Source: Buxus sempervirens
Lineage: Eukaryota; Streptophyta; Magnoliopsida; Buxales; Buxaceae
Direction of reading: 5' to 3'
NCBI GenBank assembly: GCA_947561395.2
Contig: OX387193.1
Coordinates: forward strand, 33,182,255-33,246,254
DNA length: 64,000 nucleotides
Shown: positions 22,273 through 31,854 of the stretch, one piece after another
Numbering within the stretch: the stretch's first letter is position 1
Layout: each line of letters begins with the position of its first letter
The notes under the pieces: model-generated
The model's database searches: none
Told to the model about the DNA's origin: nothing
What the model saw: the letters and a program-made list of their open reading frames with translations, nothing else
Position numbers and translations under genes: made by a program

Positions 22273-22602
22273 GCCATCTTGTCAGCCATCTCACCAGTTT
22301 TTCTATGCACTTGGTTGAACAATTTAGTTAACTCAAGTGCAATATATTTAGTTTGGTTAAGTAAACGCAGGAACTTCTAGGACCCTACCAGATCACCCTT
22401 CTTCCATTTAAATATAATTCCTGTCTCCTCTTCCAGGACTAATTACTCAGCACAAGTAAAGTTCCATTTACCAATAGGGCCAAAATAAGCATGAATAACT
22501 ATGCCTAAATGGCTTCTAAACACCCCTCCCGCATTTGATGCACCAAGGTTGCCCAAAGAAATTCCATCAAAGTTAATCTTAATATTTGAAGGTCTCTGAT
22601 GC
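22273..22602 (-). pseudogene. LINE ORF2 RNase H domain (RVT_3 type), interrupted
   Basis: The minus strand reads HQRPSNIKINFDGIS, then AGGVFRSHLG, matching the opening of plant RNase H domains (NFDG is the first catalytic region, followed by the GGV-R motif). Later HRKTGEMADKMA matches the H-x5-AD-LA end motif. Stops follow FTCAE and DLVGS. The left end is cut by a Tat solo LTR. The right end stops at 22602 against a gypsy LTR fragment, and the expected upstream part (zf-RVT) is found at 60217-60640. Confidence 0.82.
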
Positions 22603-23215
22603 TGTAACACCCCGGATCCAGTAGTTGTTTTGTTTTTGAACGGATCAGGGCATTACTTGAATGATAATCGAGCAATTAATTACATAAGCATAAAGGAAAT
22701 AAGATAATTCAGAGTGCACTAAGAAACTTCTCTTTATTTCATTAAAATCCTCAAAACGAGATTACATCAAGTTCTTCAAATATAAAAAGGCGACTATAAC
22801 TCACTATCACTCGAACACTCAATTAAACCTCCTACTACTGCTCTTAGAAAAGAAATAAAGTCCTACTAATAACCTTTAAATCTCTAAAGCCTTCAAGCCC
22901 TCTAGCCTTCTCTTCCACAGCGTCCTCTCCAATGATACCTAAAACAAAAGATTTGAAAACAAGGATGAGATATAAAATCTCAGCAAATAGTAACAACATG
23001 CTAAGAAATCCAATGATAAATTCCTTGGAAATGTACATATGAAATTATGAAAAACCCTTCGGTAAAACCAACCAATCATGATAGCATCAAGCACAAGAGA
23101 TTCATTCAAAATATCATCAATCACATGAGAATTTATCATACAAAGCATCCTAGCAACAACAACTTATCATGCATATCAATATTCACCCAAATACTTTACC
23201 TGTACAATTGCATGG
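22603..23215 (-). repeat. Tekay-like LTR fragment (U5 side)
   Basis: It starts on the plus strand TGTAACACCCCGGATCC, the complement of a typical LTR right end. It includes an inverted GAGAT-ATCTC motif near 22975 and an acceptor-like TTTTGTTTTAG (AG at 22940-22939). It fades into other sequence near 23200, so the left (U3) end of the LTR is missing. No coding sequence. Confidence 0.7.
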
Positions 23216-23280
23216 CTTAACTTTACCTTTGATGTTACTTCAAGGCCATTAAATGGCTGCAAGGTGATGAGCATTGCCAA
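23216..23280 (+). repeat. Minisatellite, left remnant
   Basis: From about 23240, AAGGCCATTAAATGGCTGC and the following bases match the 85-bp minisatellite unit that resumes at 25717. The array was therefore split by the solo LTR at 23281-25716. Confidence 0.7.
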
Positions 23281-25716
23281 TGTAAGATCCTATAATTTTA
23301 AATATTTTTAATTAAGAGTAAATAGAGATTAAAGGATTTAATTAGATTAATTAAATCAAATTTAAAAGAAACAATTGGTTTGGTTTGGTTCGGGTTGGTT
23401 TACTTTAAGTGAACCGGTTTAATTGATTTGGGTTTGGTTTGGTTGGGTCGGTTCATTTTAAGTAAAACCAGTTTGGTTTGTTTAGGTTAGTTATAAGTTT
23501 ATCCAAGGAAGAACCCGAATGTTCTGTCACTTGAGAAAAGGCGGTGAACTAAAGAGCAGAACCGAGAGAAGGAGAGCAGAGGAAGAAGGGGGAGAAGAAA
23601 AGAAGCCGGATCTTTTGGATTTGTAAGTAGCATCTTTTACTCTTAGACTATATAGAAGTTTTGATTTCAACAGAAAAATACTGTTTGTTTTGTTTCAGAC
23701 GAGATGTGGGTAGTTCAGACGTTTTGATTTGGATCGAACGAATTATATTGTGTAAATCAAGCTGTAGGTTGTTAAGTTTTGATTCCTGCATGTTTGCTAA
23801 GTGATTTAGAGTGAAGAAAATCAGTTTTGTAGTTCGATAACAGAAAAACAGAGGCTCCGTAAAATTTAGGTTTTCCGGTCGCTTAACAATTGTGCCAAGT
23901 GATCAAAATTATAAGGGGCGCTCAACCAGATCGCCTAGGCGAAGCGCCCATGCAAAAATATTTTATAAGGGTCGTTCAACCCGATCGCCTAGTCGATGGG
24001 TTAAACGCCCTATACAAAACAAATGATAACATAATTATAAATTAGTTTACATTGTAATAAAGTTTTAAGGTTTAGTCATTTGGATAATAAAATTTAGTTT
24101 GAGTGCTTAATGTATACTCTAATCAAAAGTGAGTTCTTAGTATGGAAAATAATTAATGTTTAGTCACAAAATGAGTTAGAAATTAATAATCAGTGAAAAC
24201 CCTAAATTATGCCATAAATTATACATTTTCTATATAAAAGTGATCTTTAGTAAATAATTAGATCTAAAAATACTTACATTGAGATGATTTGGAAATGGTT
24301 TTATCTATGAATTATACAAGTATAGTATATGGCATGTTGATTCTATGGGTAGTGGATTGCCGTTAACCCTTGCTGTGAGAGCTGGGGGTAGTAAACTCAC
24401 ATCCATCATAGACATGGATATTTGTGGGTAGTGGATTGATGGTCACCTTAGTTGGGGGTAGTGGACTATTGTTCACCCTAACTAGGGGTAGTGAACCTGC
24501 ATCCACCACAAATATGGATTCTCGGGATTGTGAACTCAAGTTCACCACATGCTTTGAGGCATTGTGGGTAGTGAACCTAAATTCACCCCAGAAGCTTAAA
24601 ATTGTGAGATTGTTTATAATTGAGTATATGGAAACAGTGGTTTGTTTTAATGGTCTAGTGGGCTTGGTTGTAGAGTTGGATCCATGTCTAAGCCAGATAG
24701 TGTGTTGGAGTGACTTGTGTGGAATTAATACTCTTGTCCAGCATGCATTTCACTGATTTGTGGGTTGTGGACGGACATTCACCCTAGTTCGTGAGGAGCC
24801 GGGGGTCCTGAACTTGCATCCACCACAGAATTAAGGCTACCCTCTATGCGGTTGAGTTGCAGCAACCCGTAAGGTCAACTCAATGGTTTAGTATATTTAA
24901 ATATGCTATAATCACTAACTCCTACTAACTGGTTGACCGGGTTGTACTTGCCAACTCATGCGTGAATACTCTACTTTGGAAAAGCGACCCTAGCTAGGTC
25001 TTTTCCTGTAAGTCGTGAGGTGGCGAATTGGACACTAGTGTTAAATCACCCAAGGTATTCTAATCCACGAATCCTACATTGACACATCTTTGTAATTGAT
25101 TGTGGTTTACTGATACCGTGGTTTGGATTGATTTTGAGTTTATATTCCCATTATATTATGACTCTTGAATACTGCTGAGATTATTGAACTTTCAGAGATT
25201 GTTTGAATAAGGATTCAACTGCTACATTGTATTATAATCTGCATAAATTGTATTTAGCATGCATTTGCTACTTACGGGGAAGAAATTCTCACGCATTTTG
25301 TTTATCGGTTTTGTTTTCAAAAAAATTTGCAAAGCGAGTACATGCTGGGGTAGACAGAGATAATGGTTCGGATGTCTATCATCCAGAGGATTATTATTTT
25401 CCAGGCTAGAACTACAGAATTTTCTTTTATAGCTTTTCTGTCTTTTTGGATCATATAAATATTGTTTATAGAGAGAGAGTGTGTGTGTGAAACTTAGTGG
25501 AACTGTATCTGTAGACTTTTATTTGGATAAGTATATTCAGGTTTAGATTTTTTCAACACTTACACCCGCGCTTTACTTATTTTATTTTGTTTTAAATTAT
25601 AGTGCACTCTGATGTTAAATGGTCAATCAGGTTTAGGAAGTGCTACTGGGACCTTACCTGATGTCTGGGAGCTGGTATATAGGTTTAATGAACATGTCCG
25701 GTTCCGAGGCGTCACA
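23281..25716 (+). mobile_element. Tekay-like solo LTR (plus), decayed TSD
   Basis: It is 2436 bp, from TGTAAGATCC to GGCGTCACA. The flanks are GCCAA (left) and ACTAA (right); the two mismatches are transitions, and the uninterrupted minisatellite units read GCCAA here, so a decayed duplication is likely. It carries the donor-like GGATTT/GTAAGTAGC (GT at 23623-23624), a GC island (about 23880-24010) and a hairpin train (24346-24600). The acceptor region near 25310-25334 is degraded. It is related to the minus LTR at 57550-60216. Confidence 0.85.
24346..24600 (+). repeat. Hairpin train GGGTAGTGRAC...YTCACC in the LTR
   Basis: About seven units 30-45 bp apart open with GGGTAGTG and close with TTCACC or a variant. 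Most fold back: GTGAACT/AAGTTCAC (24530-24546), GTGAA/TTCAC (about 24571-24586) and GTGGAC/GTTCAC with outer arms TTAGTT/AACTAG (about 24449-24484). Another pair lies near 24760-24830. The open frame across it is a by-product. Confidence 0.55.
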
Positions 25717-26127
25717 ACTAAGATACATGGCTAGGTGCATGCCAACTAGGTGGCTCAAATACAAGGCCAAAGGTGGCTGTTGCGGCAAGATGATGAGCAC
25801 TGCCAAGATACATGGCTAGGTGCGTGCTAAGATGCGTAACTCAAATACAAGGCCATAAAGGCTGTTGCGGCAAGATGATGAGCACTGCCAAGATACATGG
25901 CTAGGTGCGTGCCAACTAGGTGGCTCAAATACAAGGCCATAAAGGCTGTTGCAGCAAGATGATAAGCACTGCCAAGATACATGGCTAGGTGCGTGCCAAG
26001 ATACATGGCTCAAATACAAGGCCATAAAGGTTGTTGCAGCAAGATGGTGAGCACTGCCAAAATACATGGCTAGGTGCGTGCCAAGATACATGGCTCAAAT
26101 ACAAGGCCATAAAGGCTATTGTGGCAT
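25717..26127 (+). repeat. 85-bp minisatellite, about five copies
   Basis: The word GCACTGCC recurs at 25797, 25882, 25966 and 26051, giving a period of 84-85 bp. Each unit contains GATACATGGCTAGGTGCGTG and AAGGCCATAAAGGCTGTTGC. A minus-strand open frame follows the repeat but has no sign of being a gene. Confidence 0.9.
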
Positions 26128-26255
26128 GAAAGATGAACACGATTGATAATGGCTCACATGTATGCCATTACTTGGCTAAGTACACGGCCGATAACGACTC
26201 AAATGTAGGACAATAATTGGCTAAGGAAACCTGCAAGAATAAAAGAAGAGCCTTC
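26128..26255. other. Minisatellite edge and TR-GAG target flank
   Basis: Diverged minisatellite words (GGCTCACATG, GGCTAAGTACACGG) fade out toward 26255. The last five bases, CCTTC, would be the left target-site copy of the TR-GAG insertion; the right copy is lost. Nothing else is seen. Confidence 0.5.
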
Positions 26256-26431
26256 TGTAAGCACCCAAATTTTGATCAAACCAAAAAAGAAAAAAAAAGG
26301 GAAAAGAAAAGAAAATAAGAAAACAAAAAAAAATGTGTGCTAAAAGACAGCAAAACAGCTCAAAACCCTGGCAGAAAGTCAAACCCCGAGGGGACAAAAG
26401 TTGACTTTTTGATTAAGTGATATTTGGCCAC

Positions 26432-26960
26432 CTTGCTTTATATCATTGGATAGAGAATCTCGACACGATTCCAACGCAACTGAGTTTGCAGGAATTGGAG
26501 TCCGGATGAAGGTTCTGCGGGCGGTCAAACTTGGGCGAAGCCAAAAGTTGACTTTCTACTAAAATCCGATCCAGAGGCCTTGCTTTATATCATTGGATAG
26601 AGAATCTCGACACGATTCCAACGCAACTGAGTTTGCAGGAATCGGAGTCCGGATAAAGGTTCTGCGGGCGGTCAAACTTGGGCGAAGCCAAAAGTTGACT
26701 TTCTGCTAAAATCCGATCCAGAGGCCTTGCTTTATATCATTGGATAGAGGATCTCGACACGATTCCAGCGCAACTGAGTTTGCAGGAATCGGAGTCCGGA
26801 TGAAGGTTCTGCGGGCGGTCAAACTTGGGCGGAGCCAAAAGTTGACTTTCTGGTGAAATCCGATCCAGGTGCTTACCCCTATGCCATTGGATAGAGGGCT
26901 CCGACACGATTCTAATGCAACTGAGTTTGCCCAGATCGGAGCCCGGTTGAAGAAGATATG
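26432..26960 (+). repeat. 145-bp tandem modules in the TR-GAG LTR
   Basis: The word CTTGCTTTATATCATTGG recurs at about 26433, 26578 and 26724. A fourth, diverged unit starts near 26869. Other Tat LTRs here have only two diverged units (near 46850-47060, 22080-22150 and 62820-63060). The 3' LTR has the same set from about 37549. It lies upstream of the TATA box, so enhancer-like repeats are possible. Confidence 0.85.
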
Positions 26961-27224
26961 AGCTGACAAAATTCCCGAGCAGCAAAACCGGCAATCTGCA
27001 CACGTGGCAAAGAGCTGCACACGTGGCGAGTTGCGCAGGAAAATATCTCGGGGATCAAATCCGTAAATATCCAAACATTCAAAATATCCCAGGGACCAAT
27101 CTGAAAGTATCTGAAAATATCTGAATAAAATAATATTAAACCTAAATATCCCAGGGACCATATCCTAATTTTCAGATTTTTAAGACAAACCCGCGGCGAC
27201 ATTTAATGATTTAATCATTATGTC

Positions 27225-27257
27225 GCTCGCGCCGAGCGACAGGAGCTCGGCGCGAGC
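27225..27257 (+). promoter_or_regulatory. GC-rich hairpin with a flipped 9-bp loop
   Basis: The arms GCTCGCGCCGAG and CTCGGCGCGAGC are perfect complements and flank the loop CGACAGGAG. In the 3' LTR (38341-38373) the arms are identical but the loop reads CTCCTGTCG, its exact reverse complement. The hairpin sits about 37 bp upstream of the TATA box. Confidence 0.9.
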
Positions 27258-27293
27258 TCGGCGCCGAAGTGGGCGGATGCCCATTTCTCCTTC

Positions 27294-27301
27294 TATAAAA
27301 G
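27294..27301 (+). promoter_or_regulatory. TATA box of the TR-GAG 5' LTR
   Basis: TATAAAAG lies just after the GC hairpin. The same motif is at 38410-38417 in the 3' LTR. It probably drives the element's genomic RNA. Confidence 0.65.
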
Positions 27302-27984
27302 CCACAACCCCCTTCATTGCAGGGGGTTCGGATTGTTGGGGGTTCTGCATTTTTTTTTTGGTTCGGCATTTCTTGGGGGTTGGACATTCTGTTGTCCCTC
27401 GGCACTGGAAGGTAGTCTGGGCTACCATCTTCCCCAAAGAAACCACACTCTTGGCCATTCCTTTCTTCCCCTTCTTCCTCGTCAAACCCGAAGGTAATCT
27501 TGCTCTTGGTGTGTGAAGGAGGCTCCGGCTGCAGCTCGTTGGCTCCAAGGAACCCTCCGGCCTACTCTACAAAGACCTGGAACCAAGGTGAGCTCTCCAT
27601 TTTCTTTTGTTCAATATATATATAAATCAGGCTTCCCATGCATCTCTGATATCTTGTTGGTCATTGTTTGTTTGATTCGAATTCGAAGGGGAGCATGTTC
27701 CCTGTGATCGCACCTCTCTTGTATCCCGATAAAACCCCCCTTTCCCTTCTTCCTTAATCGTGTTTTGTTAGTTAGTGTTTTGTTTTCAAAGTTTTATGCA
27801 TGTTCTGTAATGTTTGGGTGTTCGGATTTGTAGGTTTGCAAAGAGGTTTGATCCTCACAACTTAAGTTAGATTAATTTCCAAGTATGTTAGAGGTCTGCT
27901 GGGGTTCTAAGGATCCCCAGAAACCAGTTACAGAGCTTAAAACCAGTCGGAAATGGAGTTGGGAGAGAAAAAACAGAGAGTCAG

Positions 27985-28460
27985 GGTTTGCGCTAAGCTC
28001 ACGCTCACCTCGCGCTGAGCTCGCGCTCACCTAGCTTGTGTCCGCCCACCTGGCGCCTAGCTCGCGCCCACCTCGCGCCCACCTAAATTTGGATGCGCTC
28101 ATCTCGCGCTCAGCTCGCGCTCATCTCGCGCTCAGCTCGTGCTCACCTCACGCCCACCTAAATTTGGATGCGCTCATCGCACTCACCTCACGCTCACCTC
28201 GCGCTCATCTCGTGCTCACCTCGCGCCCACCTAAATTTGGATGAGCTCATCTCACGCTCACCTCGCGCTCATCTCGTGCTCACCTCGCGCCCACCTAAAT
28301 TTGGATGCGCTCATCTCGCGCTCACCTCGTGCTCACCTCGCGCTCACCTCGCGCTCACCTAAATTTGGATGCGCTCACCTCGCACTCACCTCGCGCTCAC
28401 CTCGTGCTCATCTCGCGCTCACCTCGTGCTCACCTCGCGCTCACCTCGCGCCCACCTCAT
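27985..28460 (+). repeat. GC-rich tandem array CTCGCGCTCACC in the 5' LTR
   Basis: Short units such as CTCGCGCTCACCT and CTCGTGCTCACCT are grouped into higher units separated by AAATTTGGATG. The corresponding array in the 3' LTR (about 39110-39400) is about 180 bp shorter. Overlapping frames here encode a repetitive HLALTSRSPRA peptide, which is a by-product of the array. It lies downstream of the donor-like site. Confidence 0.85.
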
Positions 28461-29675
28461 TTTGGGTGCGCCCACTTCGTTTTTGGGTGTTTTTTCGCTG
28501 TTTTCGGTCCGCCCACCTCGCGCTGACCTCGCGCCTAGCGCCCGGAGGTCGGCGCCTACCCTTTTAAGGCCGAATGGCCTATATTTTTTAAATTCCGAAA
28601 ATACCCCTTGGACCCAGTGTATGTGATTTTCGTATATTTTGTGTATTTCATGATTTTTGACTGTGGGGTGACATTCTCAAACCGAACCAAATATGCCAAT
28701 AGGGTTTCCGGGTCACCCGGGAACCCAACATGGGACCCAGACCACCCGATCTGACTTGATTTCCAGTGGGCCCTCCAACGGGGCCCACCCAGCCCGAACC
28801 ATTGAATCGTGCTTAAATAAGATAATCAAAGGAACTGGGCGGGCCGGACCACTTGAGGCCCACCCAAGCCCTATGCGGGGCATGCATGCTTAAATTTGGT
28901 CATGGTTTGGCCGAGACCAAGGGCAGGGCCTATCGGGCCCACCAAGCCCATTAACCAACTAAGGTTAGGGTTTCAAAACCCTAACTCAGGAAGTCTTGGG
29001 CTTTCAAGACCAAGCCCAGGTAAAGGGCCCCAAGCCCAAATCCTGGCCCACTTTGGAAACTTAAGCAAGATAAATCTCAAACCATTTGGCAAACAACTGT
29101 GGGGCCCACTCAAGGGCCCACAAACAGTCCCGGCCCACTTGTGCATAGAAATCACTTAAAATAACCAAACTGAACCCTAAAGTAAAATCAATTCATTTGA
29201 ACCAAAGCCCAAAGGGCCTCTCAGGCTAGACTGAGGCCCACAAGGGACACGTGGGCTCAACCAAGCCCACCAAGGAATCCGCGGGCCTTCCAACGGGGCC
29301 CGCGCAATCAGACTCACACCACTTTAAGCTAAGAAAGATAAAACCAAGTAAAGGGACCCACACCACTTTGGCGGTCCCGCCAGACTTAATCAGAATTACA
29401 TGCTGGAATAGGAATCGGGTGAGTGAGAGACCAGAGTTGACTCAAACCAGGGAAACTTATGGGACCCGTCATTTGACGGGGTGGATTGGGGTGTCTACGG
29501 ACTTCCCCAGACCGCAACCGAGAACCTACTTAGAATCTCAAGCCGCAGACCAAGCCTTAGTAGAAGAACTTAGGCACCCAGGTGTCCGCCTGCACCCCAT
29601 CAGGCGGTGGCGACTCCAACATTCCCGAATTACCCTTTAGGAGACGTGCCTACCCGTGCGACCATGCGCACAGCT

Positions 29676-29694
29676 TGGCGACTCCACTGGGGAC
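29676..29694 (+). other. Primer-binding site of the TR-GAG element
   Basis: TGGCGACTCCACTGGGGAC starts three bases after the LTR end. It has the TGG start expected of a tRNA 3' end complement. Tat/Ogre elements are reported to use tRNA-Arg; I could not confirm the tRNA here. Confidence 0.75.
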
Positions 29695-31208
29695 CTCTCA
29701 GCCCAATAGGACCCTTGGTTAGAATGAGTCAACCTAAGAGGGATTTAGTCGATTTTAGGGTTTTACTACCTTGCTTAGTAAGACGTGGAATACACGCAAT
29801 TGCGTATTCTGGGGAGTCCTGTCACAAGGACATGATAATCGCCTAAGGAAAGAGGAATTTTTAGCGGTCCCCTGTGACCCTCCACTTACCTGGGGACTCT
29901 CCCAGAACCTCGTATTGCGTGCCAATTCTGCACCTTGTTATACGAGACAGTAATAACTCCTTCATCAACAAAATCCAGACAAAACTCACCCGTTTAGGCA
30001 CAACACTCAGCCCAACTGCACACACGGGCACGCCACCACACCGTGGATGGATTTATTTTCCTGTACTGTGATAAACTGCGTGGGGTGACACGCACGAGGG
30101 AGGATGCGTGAATGATCCGACCCTGAATGAATGAGAGCGGATACTGCATCTTCTTTTCCAAGACTTAGACCTCTCTAGCAGCCTACCCTTCTGATTCCTA
30201 TGAACTGATCTTTGGGATGGTATTAGCACCTACGCTCCCGTGGCTTGCCGGGGAAAGCAAGGTAAACCCATCCCCCCAGTTTTCTGGAGTCCATTAGCAC
30301 CACAGGTTTCTTGCCGTGGCACGCGAGGATCCAGTACTGGTCCAGACCCTTGTAGGCTTATGTCTCGGGCTGGGTATCCTCCCCCACCTAACATTTCTGA
30401 ACAAACCGCGCTTGATATTGCGAGGGTGATATGAATGATGAATACAAAAGGAGTAAAATCAACTTAAAATCCAAGAGTCCATCAGGGGCAGCAACCCCCG
30501 CTTTTTGCATCCAATTGAGTAAACACTAGATCATGGGCTACCTCAGCCCTAATTTAGGAAACCTACCAAACTTTGATCAGGGGAACCACCCCAGATCCAT
30601 GCATTGAGTCCTGTGTGCCGTGGGCCTTGACCCATTGAGTCCGCGGGAAGCACCCTGAGTCCGGATCAGTCTTTTTTAGCAGACGAAAGCCGGCCAGATC
30701 AGAAAGAGCAGACGAAAGCAGGCCAGATCAGAACAGGGGCAGTGAAACCCTAGATCTAAGACTTTTTGGCCTACCTTTTTAAAATCAATTGTACCCTGTC
30801 CTAGGGTTCCCAACAACCCTGGGATCGAACACTTTTCCAGCTTTTTAGGCTTTAAGTGATTTCGCCCTAGCTGGCAAGTTGTAAGCAGTTATTCAATCAG
30901 ACAGCAGAGATCCTTCAGAACAGATGAAAAGACTAATTTGGACTTGGATGTGCTTCCTTACACAAGTACGTCTAGGAGTCGTGCCTTCGCTGGCACCAAC
31001 CCTTTTAGGACTGCACACACATTTCAATTTTGTTTGTGTTTTTTCCGTTTGGAGGACGTTAAGCCTTGCAATACTTGCCCTTACCGTCCTGCGCATGCAT
31101 AAATCATTGGCACATCAAGTTGCACCAATTTCAAAATCAAAACCATGCCAACACTTTTGGTCAAAACTGCTTTGAAAAATTGCACAAAAAGAATTTTCAA
31201 AATTTAAT
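29695..31208 (+). other. TR-GAG leader, unstructured part
   Basis: This is about 1.5 kb without a long frame. It has two AGACGAAAGC...GGCCAGATCAGAA near-duplicates (about 30679-30735) and otherwise nothing I recognise. Long untranslated leaders are usual in Tat-lineage elements. Confidence 0.6.
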
Positions 31209-31814
31209 CGCCTCCGGGCGTACATCAAAGTGCCTCAGGGCATACATCGAATCGCCTCCGGGCGTACATCAAGCCGCCTTCCGAGGTGCACATTGTTTTT
31301 CAAAAAAAAAAAAAAAAAAAAAAACAGCTTTAAGTGGCCTCTGGGCCTACATCAAAATCGTCTTTCATGACGTACATTTGTGAAGATCTCCCGTGACTCA
31401 GGATAAACCATTTTCCATGGTTATATCGGGCCATCACCCTGGAGAAACATAGAATTGCCTTTTATGGCATACATTCCTTTTCAACCGGGGCAATGCCATC
31501 CATGGCATGACATTTGGAACCAATTCCAATGCCCCCCATTTTTGCTTCCTCATAGCAATAATTTCAAAATTTGCCAGTCTCGGCACGATTTCGGGTTTCG
31601 CCGTCAAAACGGTAAAACCTCAAAAAAAAAAAAAAAGAGATTTCCAAAGAATGTTTTAAGCCAATCTCTCAGAATCCTAAAATTCCTAAAATTTTCCAAG
31701 AATCATCGTGCCATAAACGGCACATTCCTAAAATTTTCAAAAAAATCCATTTGCCGTCTACGGCACCGAACCAATAAAAGGTCTTCAAAAAAAATCACTT
31801 TGCCATCTACGGCA
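31209..31814 (+). repeat. Hairpin train with covarying stems in the TR-GAG leader
   Basis: At least ten short hairpins are present. Stem pairs, in order: CGCC/GGCG (31209), TGCC/GGCA (31231), CGCC/GGCG (31253), GGCC/GGCC (31336), CGTC/GACG (31359), TGCC/GGCA (31456), TGCC/GGCA (31494), GTGCC/GGCAC (31708), TGCC/GGCA (31752) and TGCC/GGCA (31801). Loops are 4 nt (TCCG, TCAG, TCTG) or 6 nt. The first six are followed by TACATC or TACATT. The outer base pair changes as C-G, T-A or G-C and always stays paired, which argues for RNA structure. The role (packaging, translation, splicing) is unknown. Confidence 0.65.
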
Positions 31815-31854
31815 CCAAAACCAAGATTTCAAAAGTCACTGTTAAAAATTTTCA

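Larger units (their letters stand above)
26256..29672 (+). repeat. 5' LTR of the TR-GAG element
   Basis: It is 3417 bp, TGTAAGCACCC to GCGCACA, followed by GCT and the PBS. Contents in order: 145-bp tandem modules (26432-26960), a GC-rich hairpin (27225-27257), TATAAAAG (27294-27301), a donor-like AAG/GTGAGC (GT at 27588-27589), a GC-rich tandem array (about 27985-28460), a telobox palindrome (28964-28985), hairpins with loop TTCCAACGG (28766-28788 and 29281-29303), and the block shared with all Tat LTRs here. Open frames in it are by-products of repeats. Confidence 0.92.

Noticed and set aside
24424-24756. 110-codon open frame as a host gene
   Set aside because: It covers the LTR hairpin train and has no recognisable domain.
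25816-26091. Minus-strand 91-codon frame with internal repeats
   Set aside because: It follows the 85-bp minisatellite; period and content are those of the repeat.
27180-27548. Minus-strand frames of about 120 codons in both TR-GAG LTRs (also 38327-38665)
   Set aside because: They lie over the LTR promoter with no domain; they are repeated only because the LTR is repeated.
28038-28626. Overlapping open frames encoding HLALTSRSPRAHL-type repeats (also 39002-39565)
   Set aside because: They are translations of the GC-rich tandem array, open in more than one frame, and the length changes between LTR copies.
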